Source: Flavobacteriaceae bacterium | Lineage (GTDB): Bacteria > Bacteroidota > Bacteroidia > Flavobacteriales > Flavobacteriaceae | Direction: 5' to 3' | DNA length: 58,306 bases | NCBI GenBank assembly: GCA_029252265.1 | Contig: JAQXBT010000029.1 | Location: forward strand, 1-58,306 | Shown here: piece after piece, positions 27,144 to 37,038 of the stretch | Numbering within the stretch: the stretch's first letter is position 1 | Layout: each line of letters begins with the position of its first letter | Made by a program: the position numbers and the translations under genes | Notes under the pieces: model-generated | Databases searched by the model: none | Told to the model about the DNA's origin: nothing | What the model saw: the letters and a program-made list of their open reading frames with translations, nothing else

Positions 27144-28097
27144 ATGAGTTTTTTTAAAAACATTTTTTCATCCGACAAAAAAGCTACGCTTGATAAGGGT
27201 TTAGAGAAATCTAAAACCACTTTTTTTGATAAGCTAAGCAAAGTCGTTGTTGGAAAATCCACAGTGGATGCAGATGTATTAGATAACTTAGAAGAGATCC
27301 TCGTTTCTAGCGATGTAGGAGTGAATACCACTTTAAAAATTATTGACCGAATTGAAGCTCGCGTCTCCAAAGATAAATATGTTGGAACCGATGCTTTAAA
27401 TCTAATTCTAAGAGAAGAAATAGCCGGTTTATTATCAGAAACAAACTCTGGAGAAGAAACCAAGTTTTCGATCCCTTCAACACACAAACCCTACGTAATT
27501 ATGGTGGTGGGAGTGAATGGTGCTGGTAAAACCACAACTATTGGAAAACTCGCTTACCAACTTAAAAAACAAGGCTTAAGCGTCGTTTTAGGTGCTGCCG
27601 ACACGTTTAGAGCAGCTGCCATTGATCAGTTACAAGTTTGGGCGGACCGTGTTGGAGTTCCAATTATAAAACAATCGATGGGGAGTGATCCTGCTTCTGT
27701 AGCATTTGACACCTTGCAAAGTGCTGTGACTTCTAAAGCCGACGTTGTAATTATTGATACCGCAGGTCGTTTACACAATAAAGTTAATTTGATGAACGAA
27801 TTAACCAAAGTGAAACGCGTTATGCAAAAAGTTGTAGACCACTCACCACATGAAGTGTTGTTGGTTCTCGATGGTTCTACCGGGCAAAATGCATTTGAAC
27901 AAGCGAAACAATTTACCGCAGCGACCGAAGTAACAGCCTTAGCTATTACCAAATTAGATGGCACTGCCAAAGGCGGTGTAGTCATTGGAATTAGTGATGA
28001 ATTTCAAATTCCGGTTAGATATATTGGCGTTGGCGAAGGATTAGAAGATCTTCAAGTTTTTAATAAATATGAATTTGTAGATTCATTTTTTAAATAA
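27144..28097 (+). CDS. ftsY: signal recognition particle receptor FtsY
   Basis: Docks SRP-bound ribosomes at the inner membrane. 317 residues, the short form without a long acidic A domain. SRP-GTPase motifs are complete: G1 GVNGAGKTTTIGKLA at about 123-137, DTFRAAAIDQL (I box), DTAGR (G3) and TKLDGTAKGG (G4/G5 region). The N-terminal helices (KSKTTFFDKL, TVDADVLDNLEEILVSSDVG) form the N domain. rimO starts 23 bases downstream. Confidence 0.98.
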   Translation: MSFFKNIFSSDKKATLDKGLEKSKTTFFDKLSKVVVGKSTVDADVLDNLEEILVSSDVGVNTTLKIIDRIEARVSKDKYVGTDALNLILREEIAGLLSETNSGEETKFSIPSTHKPYVIMVVGVNGAGKTTTIGKLAYQLKKQGLSVVLGAADTFRAAAIDQLQVWADRVGVPIIKQSMGSDPASVAFDTLQSAVTSKADVVIIDTAGRLHNKVNLMNELTKVKRVMQKVVDHSPHEVLLVLDGSTGQNAFEQAKQFTAATEVTALAITKLDGTAKGGVVIGISDEFQIPVRYIGVGEGLEDLQVFNKYEFVDSFFK

Positions 28098-28120
28098 ATC
28101 ACAGTATTTAATACCACTAA

Positions 28121-29422
28121 ATGAGAACCAAAACACTTAAAAAAAATAAAATTAACGTCATCACTTTAGGCTGTAGTAAAAACGTCTATGATAGCGAAGT
28201 GTTAATGGGGCAGCTCAAAGCCAGTGGGAAAGAGGTGGTTCATGAAGAAGAAGGTAATATAGTGGTGATTAACACCTGTGGCTTTATTAATAACGCCAAA
28301 GAAGAAAGTGTGAATACCATCTTAGATTATATGCAAAAGAAAGAAGATGGCGACGTTGATAAAGTCTTTGTAACTGGCTGTTTGAGCGAACGTTATAAAC
28401 CAGATTTACAGAAAGAAATTTCCAATGTCGATCAGTATTTTGGGACAACCGAATTACCACAATTACTCAAAGCATTAGGCGCAGATTATAAGCATGAACT
28501 TATTGGTGAACGCCTAACGACCACGCCAAAAAATTATGCATATTTAAAAATTGCAGAAGGCTGTGATCGTCCGTGTAGTTTTTGTGCCATCCCTTTGATG
28601 CGAGGAAAACACAAGTCAACTCCTATTGAAAACTTAGTCATAGAAGCCGAAAAATTAGCAGCTAATGGTGTCATGGAATTGGTGTTGATTGCACAAGATT
28701 TAACATATTACGGATTAGATATTTATAAAAAACGAAACCTTGCCGAACTTTTAGAGGCTTTGGTGAAAGTAGAAGGTATTGAATGGATTCGTTTGCATTA
28801 TGCATTTCCAACAGGTTTCCCAATGGATGTGTTGGAGGTGATGAAACGCGAACCCAAAATCTGTAATTATCTTGATATTCCGCTACAACATATTTCAGAT
28901 AAAATCCTAAAAAGTATGCGTCGTGGGACTACTCAAGATAAAACAACTAAACTTCTTAAGCAATTTAGAGCAGCCGTCCCAGAGATGACCATCCGAACAA
29001 CCTTAATAGTTGGCTACCCAGGGGAAACAGAAGAAGACTATCAAACCCTTAAAGCATGGGTGGAAGCCATGCGTTTTGAGCGATTAGGGTGTTTTACATA
29101 TTCACATGAAGAAAACACACATGCGTTTAATTTAGAGGATGATGTTCCAGAAGACGTAAAATTAGCCCGAGCCAACGAAATCATGGAAATTCAATCTCAA
29201 ATTTCATGGGAATTGAACCAAGCTAAAATTGGCGAAACCTTTAAAGTAGTCATTGATCGTAAAGAAGGCGAATACTTTGTAGGGCGCACAGAATTTGATT
29301 CTCCAGATGTGGATAATGAAGTGTTAATCGATGCATCTAAAACCTATTTAAAAACAGGCGAATTTGCGACGGTTAAAGTCACAGAAGCTGCCGATTTTGA
29401 TCTGTATGCCGAAGTGGTTTAA
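28121..29422 (+). CDS. rimO: ribosomal protein S12 methylthiotransferase RimO
   Basis: Radical SAM enzyme that methylthiolates the conserved Asp of S12. 433 residues: the UPF0004 N-terminal cluster Cys are in LGCSKNVYDSE, NTCGFI and TGCLSERY; the radical SAM triad is C-x3-C-x2-C in EGCDRPCSFCAIPLMRG at about 146-162; a TRAM domain ends the protein (IDRKEGEYFVGRTEFDSPDVD). It probably shares a transcript with ftsY. Confidence 0.97.
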   Translation: MRTKTLKKNKINVITLGCSKNVYDSEVLMGQLKASGKEVVHEEEGNIVVINTCGFINNAKEESVNTILDYMQKKEDGDVDKVFVTGCLSERYKPDLQKEISNVDQYFGTTELPQLLKALGADYKHELIGERLTTTPKNYAYLKIAEGCDRPCSFCAIPLMRGKHKSTPIENLVIEAEKLAANGVMELVLIAQDLTYYGLDIYKKRNLAELLEALVKVEGIEWIRLHYAFPTGFPMDVLEVMKREPKICNYLDIPLQHISDKILKSMRRGTTQDKTTKLLKQFRAAVPEMTIRTTLIVGYPGETEEDYQTLKAWVEAMRFERLGCFTYSHEENTHAFNLEDDVPEDVKLARANEIMEIQSQISWELNQAKIGETFKVVIDRKEGEYFVGRTEFDSPDVDNEVLIDASKTYLKTGEFATVKVTEAADFDLYAEVV

Positions 29423-29505
29423 TGGATTAATCAAACCACTCTCAGTACAAAGCACTTCGAATTTCAATAGAAATAAAGTATCTTTACATCTATTAAGTAA
29501 TCACT

Positions 29506-31107
29506 ATGTCAACAGACTTTATTTCGTTCCGAGACACTGCCTATGTTTCTAAGCTGATCTGCGATTATGTAGAAAATCGCCCGGAATTACAGTCACTGTA
29601 TCATCGGTTTCCAAATTTAGAAAATTTTAAAGCACAATGTGAAGCTAAAAAATCCGAATTCAAATCTGAAAAAAGATTGGTTTTAGCAGAAGCATTAACA
29701 CAACAATATTCTGGTCTAACACCCTCTCAGTCGACCACGAAGGCGATTCAGTCTCTTACAAAAGAAAATACATTTACAGTGACTACAGGGCACCAATTAA
29801 ACCTAATGGGAGGCCCTTTGTATTTTTTATATAAGATTATTTCGACCATCAATTTAGCGAAAGAATTAAAAGCAAACGTTCCTGAAAATAATTTTATTCC
29901 CATTTTTTGGATGGCCACAGAAGACCATGATTTTGAAGAAATTAATCATTTTAATTTTCAAAACAAACGGTTCCAATGGTCGCAAAATACGTCTGGAGCG
30001 GTAGGCGTTTTAGATACTTCTGAGTTGTCTCAATTTGTCACTGTTTTTTCCAATATTTTGGGAGATTCAGTTCATGCTCAAACACTCAAAGAGCTCGTTA
30101 AAAATGCGTATTTAAACCATTCAAACTTAGCAGATGCTACTCGCTATTTGGTTCATTCCTTATTTGGGGAGGATGGTTTGCTAATCCTCGATGGAAATGA
30201 TACGGCTTTAAAACGATTATTTATTCCACAACTCACATCGGAGTTTACAAATCAACAAGCTTATAAGTCCGTTTCTCAAACCAATGAACAGTTAAAAGCG
30301 ATTGATCCTGAATATAAAATTCAAGTGAATCCACGAGAACTAAATTTATTTTATCTCAAGGATAATATTCGCGAGCGTATCGTTAAAAAGGAATCACATT
30401 TTTCCGTTTTAAATACCGATATACAATGGAGTTTAATGGAATTATTAGCAGAAGTAATGTCAAATCCAGAACGTTTTTCTCCAAATGTGATCATGCGTCC
30501 ATTGTATCAAGAAACTATTTTGCCAAATCTCTGTTATATTGGTGGTGGTGGTGAAGTATCGTATTGGCTTCAACTTAAATCCTATTTTGAAGCAGAACAC
30601 ATCACTTTTCCGATTTTATTACATCGAAACTCGGTGCTTTTAATTAGTGAAAAGCAGCACCAAAAATTAGATAAATTAAAGGTATCCATGTCTGAATTGT
30701 TTCAAAATAAACAAGCGCTGATTCAATCTCAAATCAAAAAAATATCATCTTTAGTTATGGATTTTTCAATTCAAAAATCACATCTAAAAAAACAATTTGA
30801 GGAACTTTATTTAATTGCCGATCAGACCGATAAGTCTTTTATAGGTACTGTCGCAGCTCAGGAAAAAAAACAACTCAAAGGTTTGGAAGCTTTAGAAAAG
30901 CGGCTTCTAAAAGCAGAGAAAAAATCGCATAAAGATTACATCAATCGTTTGGAAACGATCCACCTTGAGCTTTTTCCAAATGGCGGCTTGCAAGAGCGGT
31001 ACACAAATTTTACAGAATTTTACCTTGAGCATGGCGAAGAATTTATAAAACACCTAAAATTAGAGCTTGCACCACTAAATCAGAAATTTCATGTGTTAAC
31101 CCTTTAA
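29506..31107 (+). CDS. bshC: putative cysteine ligase BshC, bacillithiol synthesis
   Basis: 533 residues. BshC adds Cys to glucosaminyl-malate in the last step of bacillithiol formation. Diagnostic stretches are TTGHQLNLMGGPLYFLYKI near 92, IPIFWMATEDHDFEEINHF near 138, and the late LCYIGGGGEVSYWLQL near 344; a coiled-coil segment (about 385-490, KLKVSMSELFQNKQALIQ and later) precedes the C terminus. bshA and bshB are not in the window. It shows this organism can use bacillithiol as its low-molecular-weight thiol. Confidence 0.95.
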   Translation: MSTDFISFRDTAYVSKLICDYVENRPELQSLYHRFPNLENFKAQCEAKKSEFKSEKRLVLAEALTQQYSGLTPSQSTTKAIQSLTKENTFTVTTGHQLNLMGGPLYFLYKIISTINLAKELKANVPENNFIPIFWMATEDHDFEEINHFNFQNKRFQWSQNTSGAVGVLDTSELSQFVTVFSNILGDSVHAQTLKELVKNAYLNHSNLADATRYLVHSLFGEDGLLILDGNDTALKRLFIPQLTSEFTNQQAYKSVSQTNEQLKAIDPEYKIQVNPRELNLFYLKDNIRERIVKKESHFSVLNTDIQWSLMELLAEVMSNPERFSPNVIMRPLYQETILPNLCYIGGGGEVSYWLQLKSYFEAEHITFPILLHRNSVLLISEKQHQKLDKLKVSMSELFQNKQALIQSQIKKISSLVMDFSIQKSHLKKQFEELYLIADQTDKSFIGTVAAQEKKQLKGLEALEKRLLKAEKKSHKDYINRLETIHLELFPNGGLQERYTNFTEFYLEHGEEFIKHLKLELAPLNQKFHVLTL

Positions 31108-31120
31108 AAAATTCAATATT

Positions 31121-31154
31121 TTGGGGCTCATTTTATTTATAAATATTACTTTTG
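31121..31154 (+). promoter_or_regulatory. guaA promoter with a near-leaderless start
   Basis: TTG (31121-31123), 23 bases, TACTTTTG (31147-31154), a full consensus. The ATG at 31158 begins only three bases after the -7 element, so transcription would start at or within the start codon. Confidence 0.62.
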
Positions 31155-31157
31155 ACT

Positions 31158-32693
31158 ATGCAACACGATAAGGTATTAATTCTCGATTTTGGATCTCAAT
31201 ATACTCAACTTATAGCTCGACGCGTAAGAGAGCTCAATGTATATTGTGAAATTCACCCCTTCAATAAAATTCCAACCAACTTAGACGAATTCAAAGCCGT
31301 TGTGCTTTCGGGCAGTCCACAATCGGTGCGAGGTGATGACGCCTTACATCCCGATTTATCAAACATTCGCGGACTCAAGCCCATGTTGGCAGTTTGTTAT
31401 GGTGCTCAGTATTTAGCCCATTTTTCGGGTGGGATCGTCGCTCCATCAAATACAAGAGAATATGGACGTGCAAATTTATCTTACGTAAAAGAAAATGAAG
31501 CCTTTTTAAAAGGTGTGAGCGCAGGGAGTCAAGTTTGGATGAGTCATAGTGATACCATCAAAGAATTGCCAACGAACGGCGTTTTGTTAGCCAGTACACA
31601 TGATGTGGAAAATGCTGCTTATAAAATTGAAGGTGAATCAACATATGCGATTCAATTTCATCCTGAAGTCTATCATTCTACAGACGGAAAAAAAATATTG
31701 CAAAATTTCTTAGTTACGATAGCTGGTCTTCAACAAGATTGGACTCCAGATTCTTTTGTGGATGAGACTGTGGCCGCTTTAAAAACTAAAATTCAAGAGG
31801 ATAAAGTTGTTCTTGGATTGTCTGGTGGAGTTGATTCGACCGTCGCTGCTATTTTATTGCACAAAGCGATTGGAAAAAATCTCTATTGTATTTTTGTAAA
31901 TAATGGATTATTAAGAAAAGATGAGTTTTCGAGTGTCTTAACGCAATACGAAGGTATGGGGCTCAATGTCAAAGGTGTGGATGCTTCGGCACGCTTTTTG
32001 GATGCGCTTGCAGGACTCGAAGACCCAGAATTGAAACGTAAAGCCATTGGACGTGTGTTTATCGAAGTTTTTGATGACGAAGCTCAAATGATAAAAGATG
32101 TGAAATGGTTAGCGCAAGGAACAATTTATCCTGATGTGATTGAAAGTGTTTCTGCAACTGGGGGCCCTAGTGCCACGATTAAGAGTCACCATAATGTTGG
32201 TGGCTTACCTGATTTTATGAAATTACAAGTTGTAGAGCCATTGAGAGCTTTGTTTAAAGACGAAGTAAGACGTGTTGGTGCTTCGATGGGAATTGATTCT
32301 AAATTGTTAGGGCGTCATCCTTTTCCTGGCCCGGGATTAGCCATTCGAATTTTAGGAGATATTACTCCTGAAAAAGTTCAGATTTTACAAGAAGTAGATG
32401 CTATTTTTATAAATGGATTACGGGAATGGGATTTATATGACAAAGTTTGGCAAGCCGGCGCAATGCTCTTGCCAGTCAATAGCGTAGGAGTTATGGGCGA
32501 TGAGCGTACCTATGAAAAATGTGTGGCATTGAGAGCTGTTGAAAGTACGGATGGAATGACAGCCGACTGGGTCAATTTACCCTATGAATTTCTTCAGAAA
32601 ACCTCCAATGATATTATCAATAAAGTAAAGGGTGTCAATAGAGTTGTATATGATATAAGTTCAAAACCTCCAGCAACGATTGAATGGGAATAA
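31158..32693 (+). CDS. guaA: GMP synthase (glutamine-hydrolysing)
   Basis: Converts XMP to GMP using glutamine. 511 residues from the ATG at 31158; a TTG two codons earlier is less likely because family members start [15 protein letters not shown]. The class I amidotransferase domain has the catalytic Cys in AVCYGAQYL and His/Glu in FHPEVYHS; the ATP pyrophosphatase domain has the P-loop GLSGGVDST at about 220; the dimerisation domain ends KPPATIEWE. The LysM gene follows after 38 bases. Confidence 0.98.
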   Translation: MQHDKVLILDFGSQYTQLIARRVRELNVYCEIHPFNKIPTNLDEFKAVVLSGSPQSVRGDDALHPDLSNIRGLKPMLAVCYGAQYLAHFSGGIVAPSNTREYGRANLSYVKENEAFLKGVSAGSQVWMSHSDTIKELPTNGVLLASTHDVENAAYKIEGESTYAIQFHPEVYHSTDGKKILQNFLVTIAGLQQDWTPDSFVDETVAALKTKIQEDKVVLGLSGGVDSTVAAILLHKAIGKNLYCIFVNNGLLRKDEFSSVLTQYEGMGLNVKGVDASARFLDALAGLEDPELKRKAIGRVFIEVFDDEAQMIKDVKWLAQGTIYPDVIESVSATGGPSATIKSHHNVGGLPDFMKLQVVEPLRALFKDEVRRVGASMGIDSKLLGRHPFPGPGLAIRILGDITPEKVQILQEVDAIFINGLREWDLYDKVWQAGAMLLPVNSVGVMGDERTYEKCVALRAVESTDGMTADWVNLPYEFLQKTSNDIINKVKGVNRVVYDISSKPPATIEWE

Positions 32694-32731
32694 CCCCTGA
32701 AATCCTTTTTAGGAGCTTAGTAATATAGAGT

Positions 32732-34669
32732 ATGATAAAATTTTTAATTATTTCGGTGTTTTTTGTTTTTAGTGGTTTTGGCTTCGCTCAAAACCTAAAA
32801 ACACATCGTGTAAAAGTAGGGGAGTCTATCGAAAGTATTGCAAGGGTCTATAAAATCATGCCTGCTGATATTTATGCCTTAAATCCAGATGCAAAATCTG
32901 ATTTTTCTCAAAACATGGTTTTGATTATCCCTGAATCTGTTAATTCAGCAACCAATTCTTCATCTGAAATAAAAGAGCTAGTTTCTTATAAAGTATACAA
33001 AGTTAGACGAAAAGAAACCTTGTTTAGTATCGCTCAAAAATTTAATTTAACGGTTGAGGATATAAAAACGCACAATAAAAGGTTGTATTCAAAAAATTTA
33101 CGGTCTGGTAATAAGATTTACATTCCGATATATAAAATGGTACCAAGTCCATCCTCGATAAACTCAATCCAAACATACACTGTTTTACCAAAAGAAGGTA
33201 AATGGCGAATTGCGTATAAGTTTGGGATTTCAGTTCCTGAGTTAGAAGCACTCAATCCAACTATTGGACCAAATCTCAAAGAAGGTCAACAACTAAACGT
33301 TCCTAATATTGCTGTTTCAGATGAAAAAATTGTAAAAGAGACTCAATTTGGCTATTACGAAGTAAAGGCAAAAGATGGTTTTTTTAGACTCGAAAAAAAA
33401 TTAGGATTAACGCAAGCACGTTTAGAAGCCCTTAATCCTGAATTAGTTCAAAATGGATTAAAGTTAGGGATGGTTTTAAAAGTCCCAAAAGCAAGTGTTC
33501 AGTTTTTAACAACACAATCAGTTTCTGTCACTAAATTAACAGATCGTTTGGTCGATTTTTCTCCAAAAAAAATTGCTCTCCTACTGCCGTTCAAAACAAA
33601 AAGTATTGATTTTGATTCCCTTAAACTTGCAAAAAATCAACTAAAGAGGGATGGATATATTAATATTTCTACTGATTTTTATTCTGGAGTTGTGATGGCC
33701 ATTGATTCTGCAAAACGCCTCGGAATTTCAACAAAACTTGATGTGTTTGACACCAATGCAAAAACCACCGATCTTAACACGATATTGAGACAAACGGATT
33801 TTTCTGAATACAACGCAATTCTTGGGCCTATTACACTTGCAAATTTAGAATTAACAACTAAGTCTGTTCAAAATAAAAGTGTGCCTGTAGTGTCCCCTTT
33901 TGTGAAAACTGAAAAAGCATATTCTAATTTGTTTCAAACCATTCCAGATGATAGATGGTTACAAAACAAAATGATTAACTATGTCAAAAATGATACGATT
34001 CCCCATGAAACGCTTATTATTTATGATTCTCAAAATTCTGATACCGCAGACCGATTAAAATTGGCATTTCCAACAGCTAAACTTTTAACTCCTAACAATG
34101 ATCAAGACGGTAACGAACAATTCTATTTGATGTTAAAGGATGTTCAAGTTTTATTAAATGAAGGTAAAACAAATGTGTTTTTAGAAACTAATAATGAAGG
34201 CTTTGTCTCTAATGTTTCTAGTATGCTGAATGCGATGAATGGTGTTGTTGTCGTAACAGATGACCAAGGGGTTGAAACTAAAATTGAGCGTAATATAACG
34301 TTGATGACTACTTCTAAAAACAGAGCTTTTGACGGCGCAAATGTATCAAATTATGACTTGTCGAATTTGCATTTCCAATACCCCTCTGTTAATTTCAACT
34401 CTGATAATCTAGGTTTTTTTGGTCAACTTTACTTAAGCAAATTCGGAATTTTACCTAACAAATATGCCATTAGAGGTTTTGATTTAACAATGGATGTTCT
34501 GTTAAGGCTGTCTACCTACGGAACCTTATTAATGAATACACTAGATATTCAGACTGTTTATTTAGAAAATAAATTTCAATATATTCTCCAACCATTGGGT
34601 GGTTACAAAAATGAATCGGGCTACATCCTCAAACACGAAAATTTACATATTATTAAAGTTGTTGATTAG
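32732..34669 (+). CDS. LysM-repeat protein with a periplasmic-binding-protein fold
   Basis: 645 residues. A signal peptide (IKFLIISVFFVFSGFGFAQ) is followed by four LysM-like repeats at about 24-67, 84-135, 143-193 and 205-255 (for example VKVGESIESIARVYKI, VRRKETLFSIAQKFNL, EGKWRIAYKFGISVPELEALNP). From about 280 to the end it has a type I periplasmic-binding fold (KIALLLPFKTK, DFYSGVVMAIDSAKRLG, AILGPITLANLE, VPVVSPFVKTE). LysM units bind peptidoglycan; the rest resembles the receptor-like domain of LpoA-type regulators. No transport partners are near. Its stop codon overlaps that of the converging TPR gene. Confidence 0.9.
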   Translation: MIKFLIISVFFVFSGFGFAQNLKTHRVKVGESIESIARVYKIMPADIYALNPDAKSDFSQNMVLIIPESVNSATNSSSEIKELVSYKVYKVRRKETLFSIAQKFNLTVEDIKTHNKRLYSKNLRSGNKIYIPIYKMVPSPSSINSIQTYTVLPKEGKWRIAYKFGISVPELEALNPTIGPNLKEGQQLNVPNIAVSDEKIVKETQFGYYEVKAKDGFFRLEKKLGLTQARLEALNPELVQNGLKLGMVLKVPKASVQFLTTQSVSVTKLTDRLVDFSPKKIALLLPFKTKSIDFDSLKLAKNQLKRDGYINISTDFYSGVVMAIDSAKRLGISTKLDVFDTNAKTTDLNTILRQTDFSEYNAILGPITLANLELTTKSVQNKSVPVVSPFVKTEKAYSNLFQTIPDDRWLQNKMINYVKNDTIPHETLIIYDSQNSDTADRLKLAFPTAKLLTPNNDQDGNEQFYLMLKDVQVLLNEGKTNVFLETNNEGFVSNVSSMLNAMNGVVVVTDDQGVETKIERNITLMTTSKNRAFDGANVSNYDLSNLHFQYPSVNFNSDNLGFFGQLYLSKFGILPNKYAIRGFDLTMDVLLRLSTYGTLLMNTLDIQTVYLENKFQYILQPLGGYKNESGYILKHENLHIIKVVD

Positions 34670-35556
34670 AGCTCAATTCGGGATTTTAATTTTTTAATTT
34701 GAGATATTGCATGTTTATTCTCCGTATCTATTTCTAACACCTTTTCATACATTTTAAGTGCTTTCTCGTCCTCACCGTTAAGTGCTAATGCTTCACCATA
34801 ACTGTCATATACATTTGGAGTGTATTTAAATAAATAGGTATTGAGTTTAAAACAGACTAAGGCTTCTTTAATTCGATTACTACGATGTAGGACATAGCCT
34901 AATGTGTTTAGCTCCTTACTGTGGTTCGTCTTTTTTCTAAGTGTTTGGTAATGTGTGTTAAAGTTATTCTCGATGGATTCAATTGTCTCCGTATCAAATA
35001 ATTTAAACAAATAATTAGCACCTTCATAATTTGGGGCAGAGGGAAAACCTAGCGCTATTTGAGCAACATCTGTTACTAAATCATTTTTTGGAAATTCTAC
35101 AATACGTGCATATTCAACATCCTTAGATTTAAAAATAAACATTGGAACTCTGTGAACTTGTTGTCCTTTTTCTGTACCATCCGGGGATGTTTTATAACGA
35201 GCTTCATCATTGTAGAGAGCAATAAACCGAAGTCGACTTCTTTTAAGTCCAAGTTCATCCCATAACTTGACAAACCGAGGCACCCACTTCTTGCTATCGC
35301 CACACCAGGTACCTAAATAGATGTCTACCTTAGTGTTTTTAAGTTTAGATTTTATCTTTAAACGTTTTTCGGGGAGTTTAAATTCCGAATAGTTTTTATG
35401 GTACCAAACAGAATAAAGGCTATCGTGTTCTAAATAGGATACAGGAAATTCACCACATAAATGCGTATCGCCTTTGGCGTTTTTGTAAAAATTAATGTCT
35501 TGAGAATAGCTGTAAGTGAAATAGGTACATAGTACCAGAAATAGGGTTGATTTCAT
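34666..35556 (-). CDS. thioredoxin-fold protein with C-terminal TPR repeats
   Basis: 296 residues with a short signal sequence (KSTLFLVLCTYFTYSYS). The thioredoxin-like part at about 70-170 shows KVDIYLGTWCGDSKKWVP, i.e. WCGDS in place of the usual WCxxC: only one redox Cys is left at the site. The cis-Pro loop appears in VHRVPMFIF. After residue 200 two TPR-like units follow (LGYVLHRSNRIKEALVCFK, YGEALALNGEDEKALKMYE). It may bind or chaperone envelope proteins instead of oxidising them. It ends tail to tail with the LysM gene. Confidence 0.85.
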   Translation of the reverse strand: MKSTLFLVLCTYFTYSYSQDINFYKNAKGDTHLCGEFPVSYLEHDSLYSVWYHKNYSEFKLPEKRLKIKSKLKNTKVDIYLGTWCGDSKKWVPRFVKLWDELGLKRSRLRFIALYNDEARYKTSPDGTEKGQQVHRVPMFIFKSKDVEYARIVEFPKNDLVTDVAQIALGFPSAPNYEGANYLFKLFDTETIESIENNFNTHYQTLRKKTNHSKELNTLGYVLHRSNRIKEALVCFKLNTYLFKYTPNVYDSYGEALALNGEDEKALKMYEKVLEIDTENKHAISQIKKLKSRIEL

Positions 35557-35614
35557 AAGGTTAAGAATTTGGGGGTTCTTATTTCAAATGTATAAAATTC
35601 TAGCGTTTAAACAA

Positions 35615-36181
35615 CTAAATTGAATTGTTTTTCCATTTTATATTACAACCGATACTTGGTTTTTGATGACGAGTATTCGTATTTTTTTCAATTAAACATT
35701 GGATGGCATGCCTTAAATCGTTTCCATCGATTGATAGTCCGTTTCCAGGTCTTGAGTCATCTAGCTGCCCTCTGTAAGTTAATTTTAAATTGGCGTCAAA
35801 AAGGTAAAAATCTGGAGTACAAGCGGCGTCATATGCTTTTGCTACTAGTTGTGTTTCATCATATAAATAAGGAAAAGGATAATTCAATTTTTTGGCATGT
35901 GATTTCATAGCATCGGGGCCATCCTGTGGATATGCTTTTGCATCGTTACTTGAAATAGCGATCACACTAATTCCTTTAGTTTGAACCTCGTTAGCTAAAG
36001 CGACTAAGGCTTCATTTATATGAATAACAAACGGACAATGATTACAAATAAAGAGCACTAGAGTGCCTTTGGGTCCTTGTAAATTGTTTAATGTTTTCAT
36101 GGAATTTGAAACAGAATTCCATAATTCAAATCTTGGTGCTTCAGTTCCTAATGGAAGCATATTTGAAGGAGTTAATGCCAT
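35615..36181 (-). CDS. thioredoxin family protein (AhpC/TSA-like)
   Basis: 188 residues, no signal peptide, so probably cytoplasmic. The redox motif is CNHC followed by PFVIHINEAL at about 46-60, typical of a subgroup of peroxiredoxin-related thioredoxins; the cis-Pro is in ACTPDFYLFD. It carries the conserved DDSRPGNGLSIDGNDLRHAI stretch near 142. It lies 58 bases upstream of the TPR gene on the same strand and may be co-transcribed. The exact oxidised substrate is unknown. Confidence 0.9.
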   Translation of the reverse strand: MALTPSNMLPLGTEAPRFELWNSVSNSMKTLNNLQGPKGTLVLFICNHCPFVIHINEALVALANEVQTKGISVIAISSNDAKAYPQDGPDAMKSHAKKLNYPFPYLYDETQLVAKAYDAACTPDFYLFDANLKLTYRGQLDDSRPGNGLSIDGNDLRHAIQCLIEKNTNTRHQKPSIGCNIKWKNNSI

Positions 36182-36282
36182 TTATTAATGTTTATATTCA
36201 AATATATACAAAGATTTGAATTTTTCAGTTCGTGAATGACTTAAATTTCTATATCTTCATTGCCTGATTTATGACGATTGCT

Positions 36283-36618
36283 ATGAGTGAAACAATTACA
36301 TTTGAAGATTTTTCTAAAATTGACCTCAGAGTAGGGACGATCATTGAAGTGAGTGATTTCCCCAAAGCTCATAAACCAGCCTATATTCTCACCATAGACT
36401 TTGGGCTTCTGGGGATTAAAAAATCTTCTGCACAGATTACTGCTTTGTATTTAAAAAATGATTTATTGGGAAAGCAGATTGTAGCGAATGTTAATTTTAA
36501 AGAGAAACAAATCGCTAATATTAAAAGCCAATGTTTAGTTGTTGGCGCTGTAAAAGATGCGAAGGTAATTTTGTTGTCACCAGAAGAAAAGGTGCCCAAC
36601 GGAACTCCAATAAGATAA
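36283..36618 (+). CDS. csaA: tRNA-binding domain protein CsaA
   Basis: 111 residues from the ATG at 36283. An ATG four codons earlier (36271) is possible, but homologues begin near the sequence FEDFSKIDLRVGTI. The OB-fold EMAP-II/MetRS C-terminal-like domain is clear: SKIDLRVGTIIEV, IDFGLLGIKKSSAQIT, KQIVANVNFKEKQIANIKSQ. CsaA forms dimers and is described as a secretion-related chaperone and tRNA binder. The gene stands alone with no clear terminator. Confidence 0.93.
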   Translation: MSETITFEDFSKIDLRVGTIIEVSDFPKAHKPAYILTIDFGLLGIKKSSAQITALYLKNDLLGKQIVANVNFKEKQIANIKSQCLVVGAVKDAKVILLSPEEKVPNGTPIR

Positions 36619-36675
36619 TTTTGAAATTATTAAACAGCTAGGATGTAACGGTTTGTTTGTGATTAAAATAAAGCA

Positions 36676-37038
36676 TTATATATCATCAAAACTCACATCC
36701 GTAAAGCTATCTGCTGAATCATTTTTTTTGGAATCCTCTGATGGAAACTCTTCCTTAACATAGTCTTTTTGATGTCTGTCGCTAATGACTTCTTGTCCTT
36801 TTTCATTTACAATATAATCCGTCATTTCACTCAAAATCGCATTAAATTCTTTAAAATCTTCTTTGTACAAGTAAATTTTATGTTTCTTATAGTGAAATGA
36901 TCCATCGTCATTTGTAAACTTTTTACTTTCGGTAACAGTCAAGTAGTAATCCCCTGCTTTAGTGGCTCTTACGTCAAAAAAATAAGTACGTCTGCCGGCT
37001 CTTAAAACTTTTGAATAGATTTCTTCTTGTTGTTCCAT
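36676..37038 (-). CDS. DUF3276 / PUR-domain nucleic-acid-binding protein
   Basis: 120 residues. The PUR repeat (about 5-85) includes YSKVLRAGRRTYFFDVRATK, YYLTVTESKK and HKIYLYKEDFKEF, the single-stranded nucleic acid binding fold named after eukaryotic Pur-alpha. The C-terminal 35 residues are acidic and Ser-rich (SEDSKKNDSADSFTDVSFDD), resembling a flexible tail. Family members in Bacteroidota are conserved single-copy proteins without an assigned role. Confidence 0.92.
   Translation of the reverse strand: MEQQEEIYSKVLRAGRRTYFFDVRATKAGDYYLTVTESKKFTNDDGSFHYKKHKIYLYKEDFKEFNAILSEMTDYIVNEKGQEVISDRHQKDYVKEEFPSEDSKKNDSADSFTDVSFDDI

Noticed and set aside
35620-35910. 96-residue plus-strand frame
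   Set aside because: Antisense to the thioredoxin family gene, without promoter or recognisable domain.
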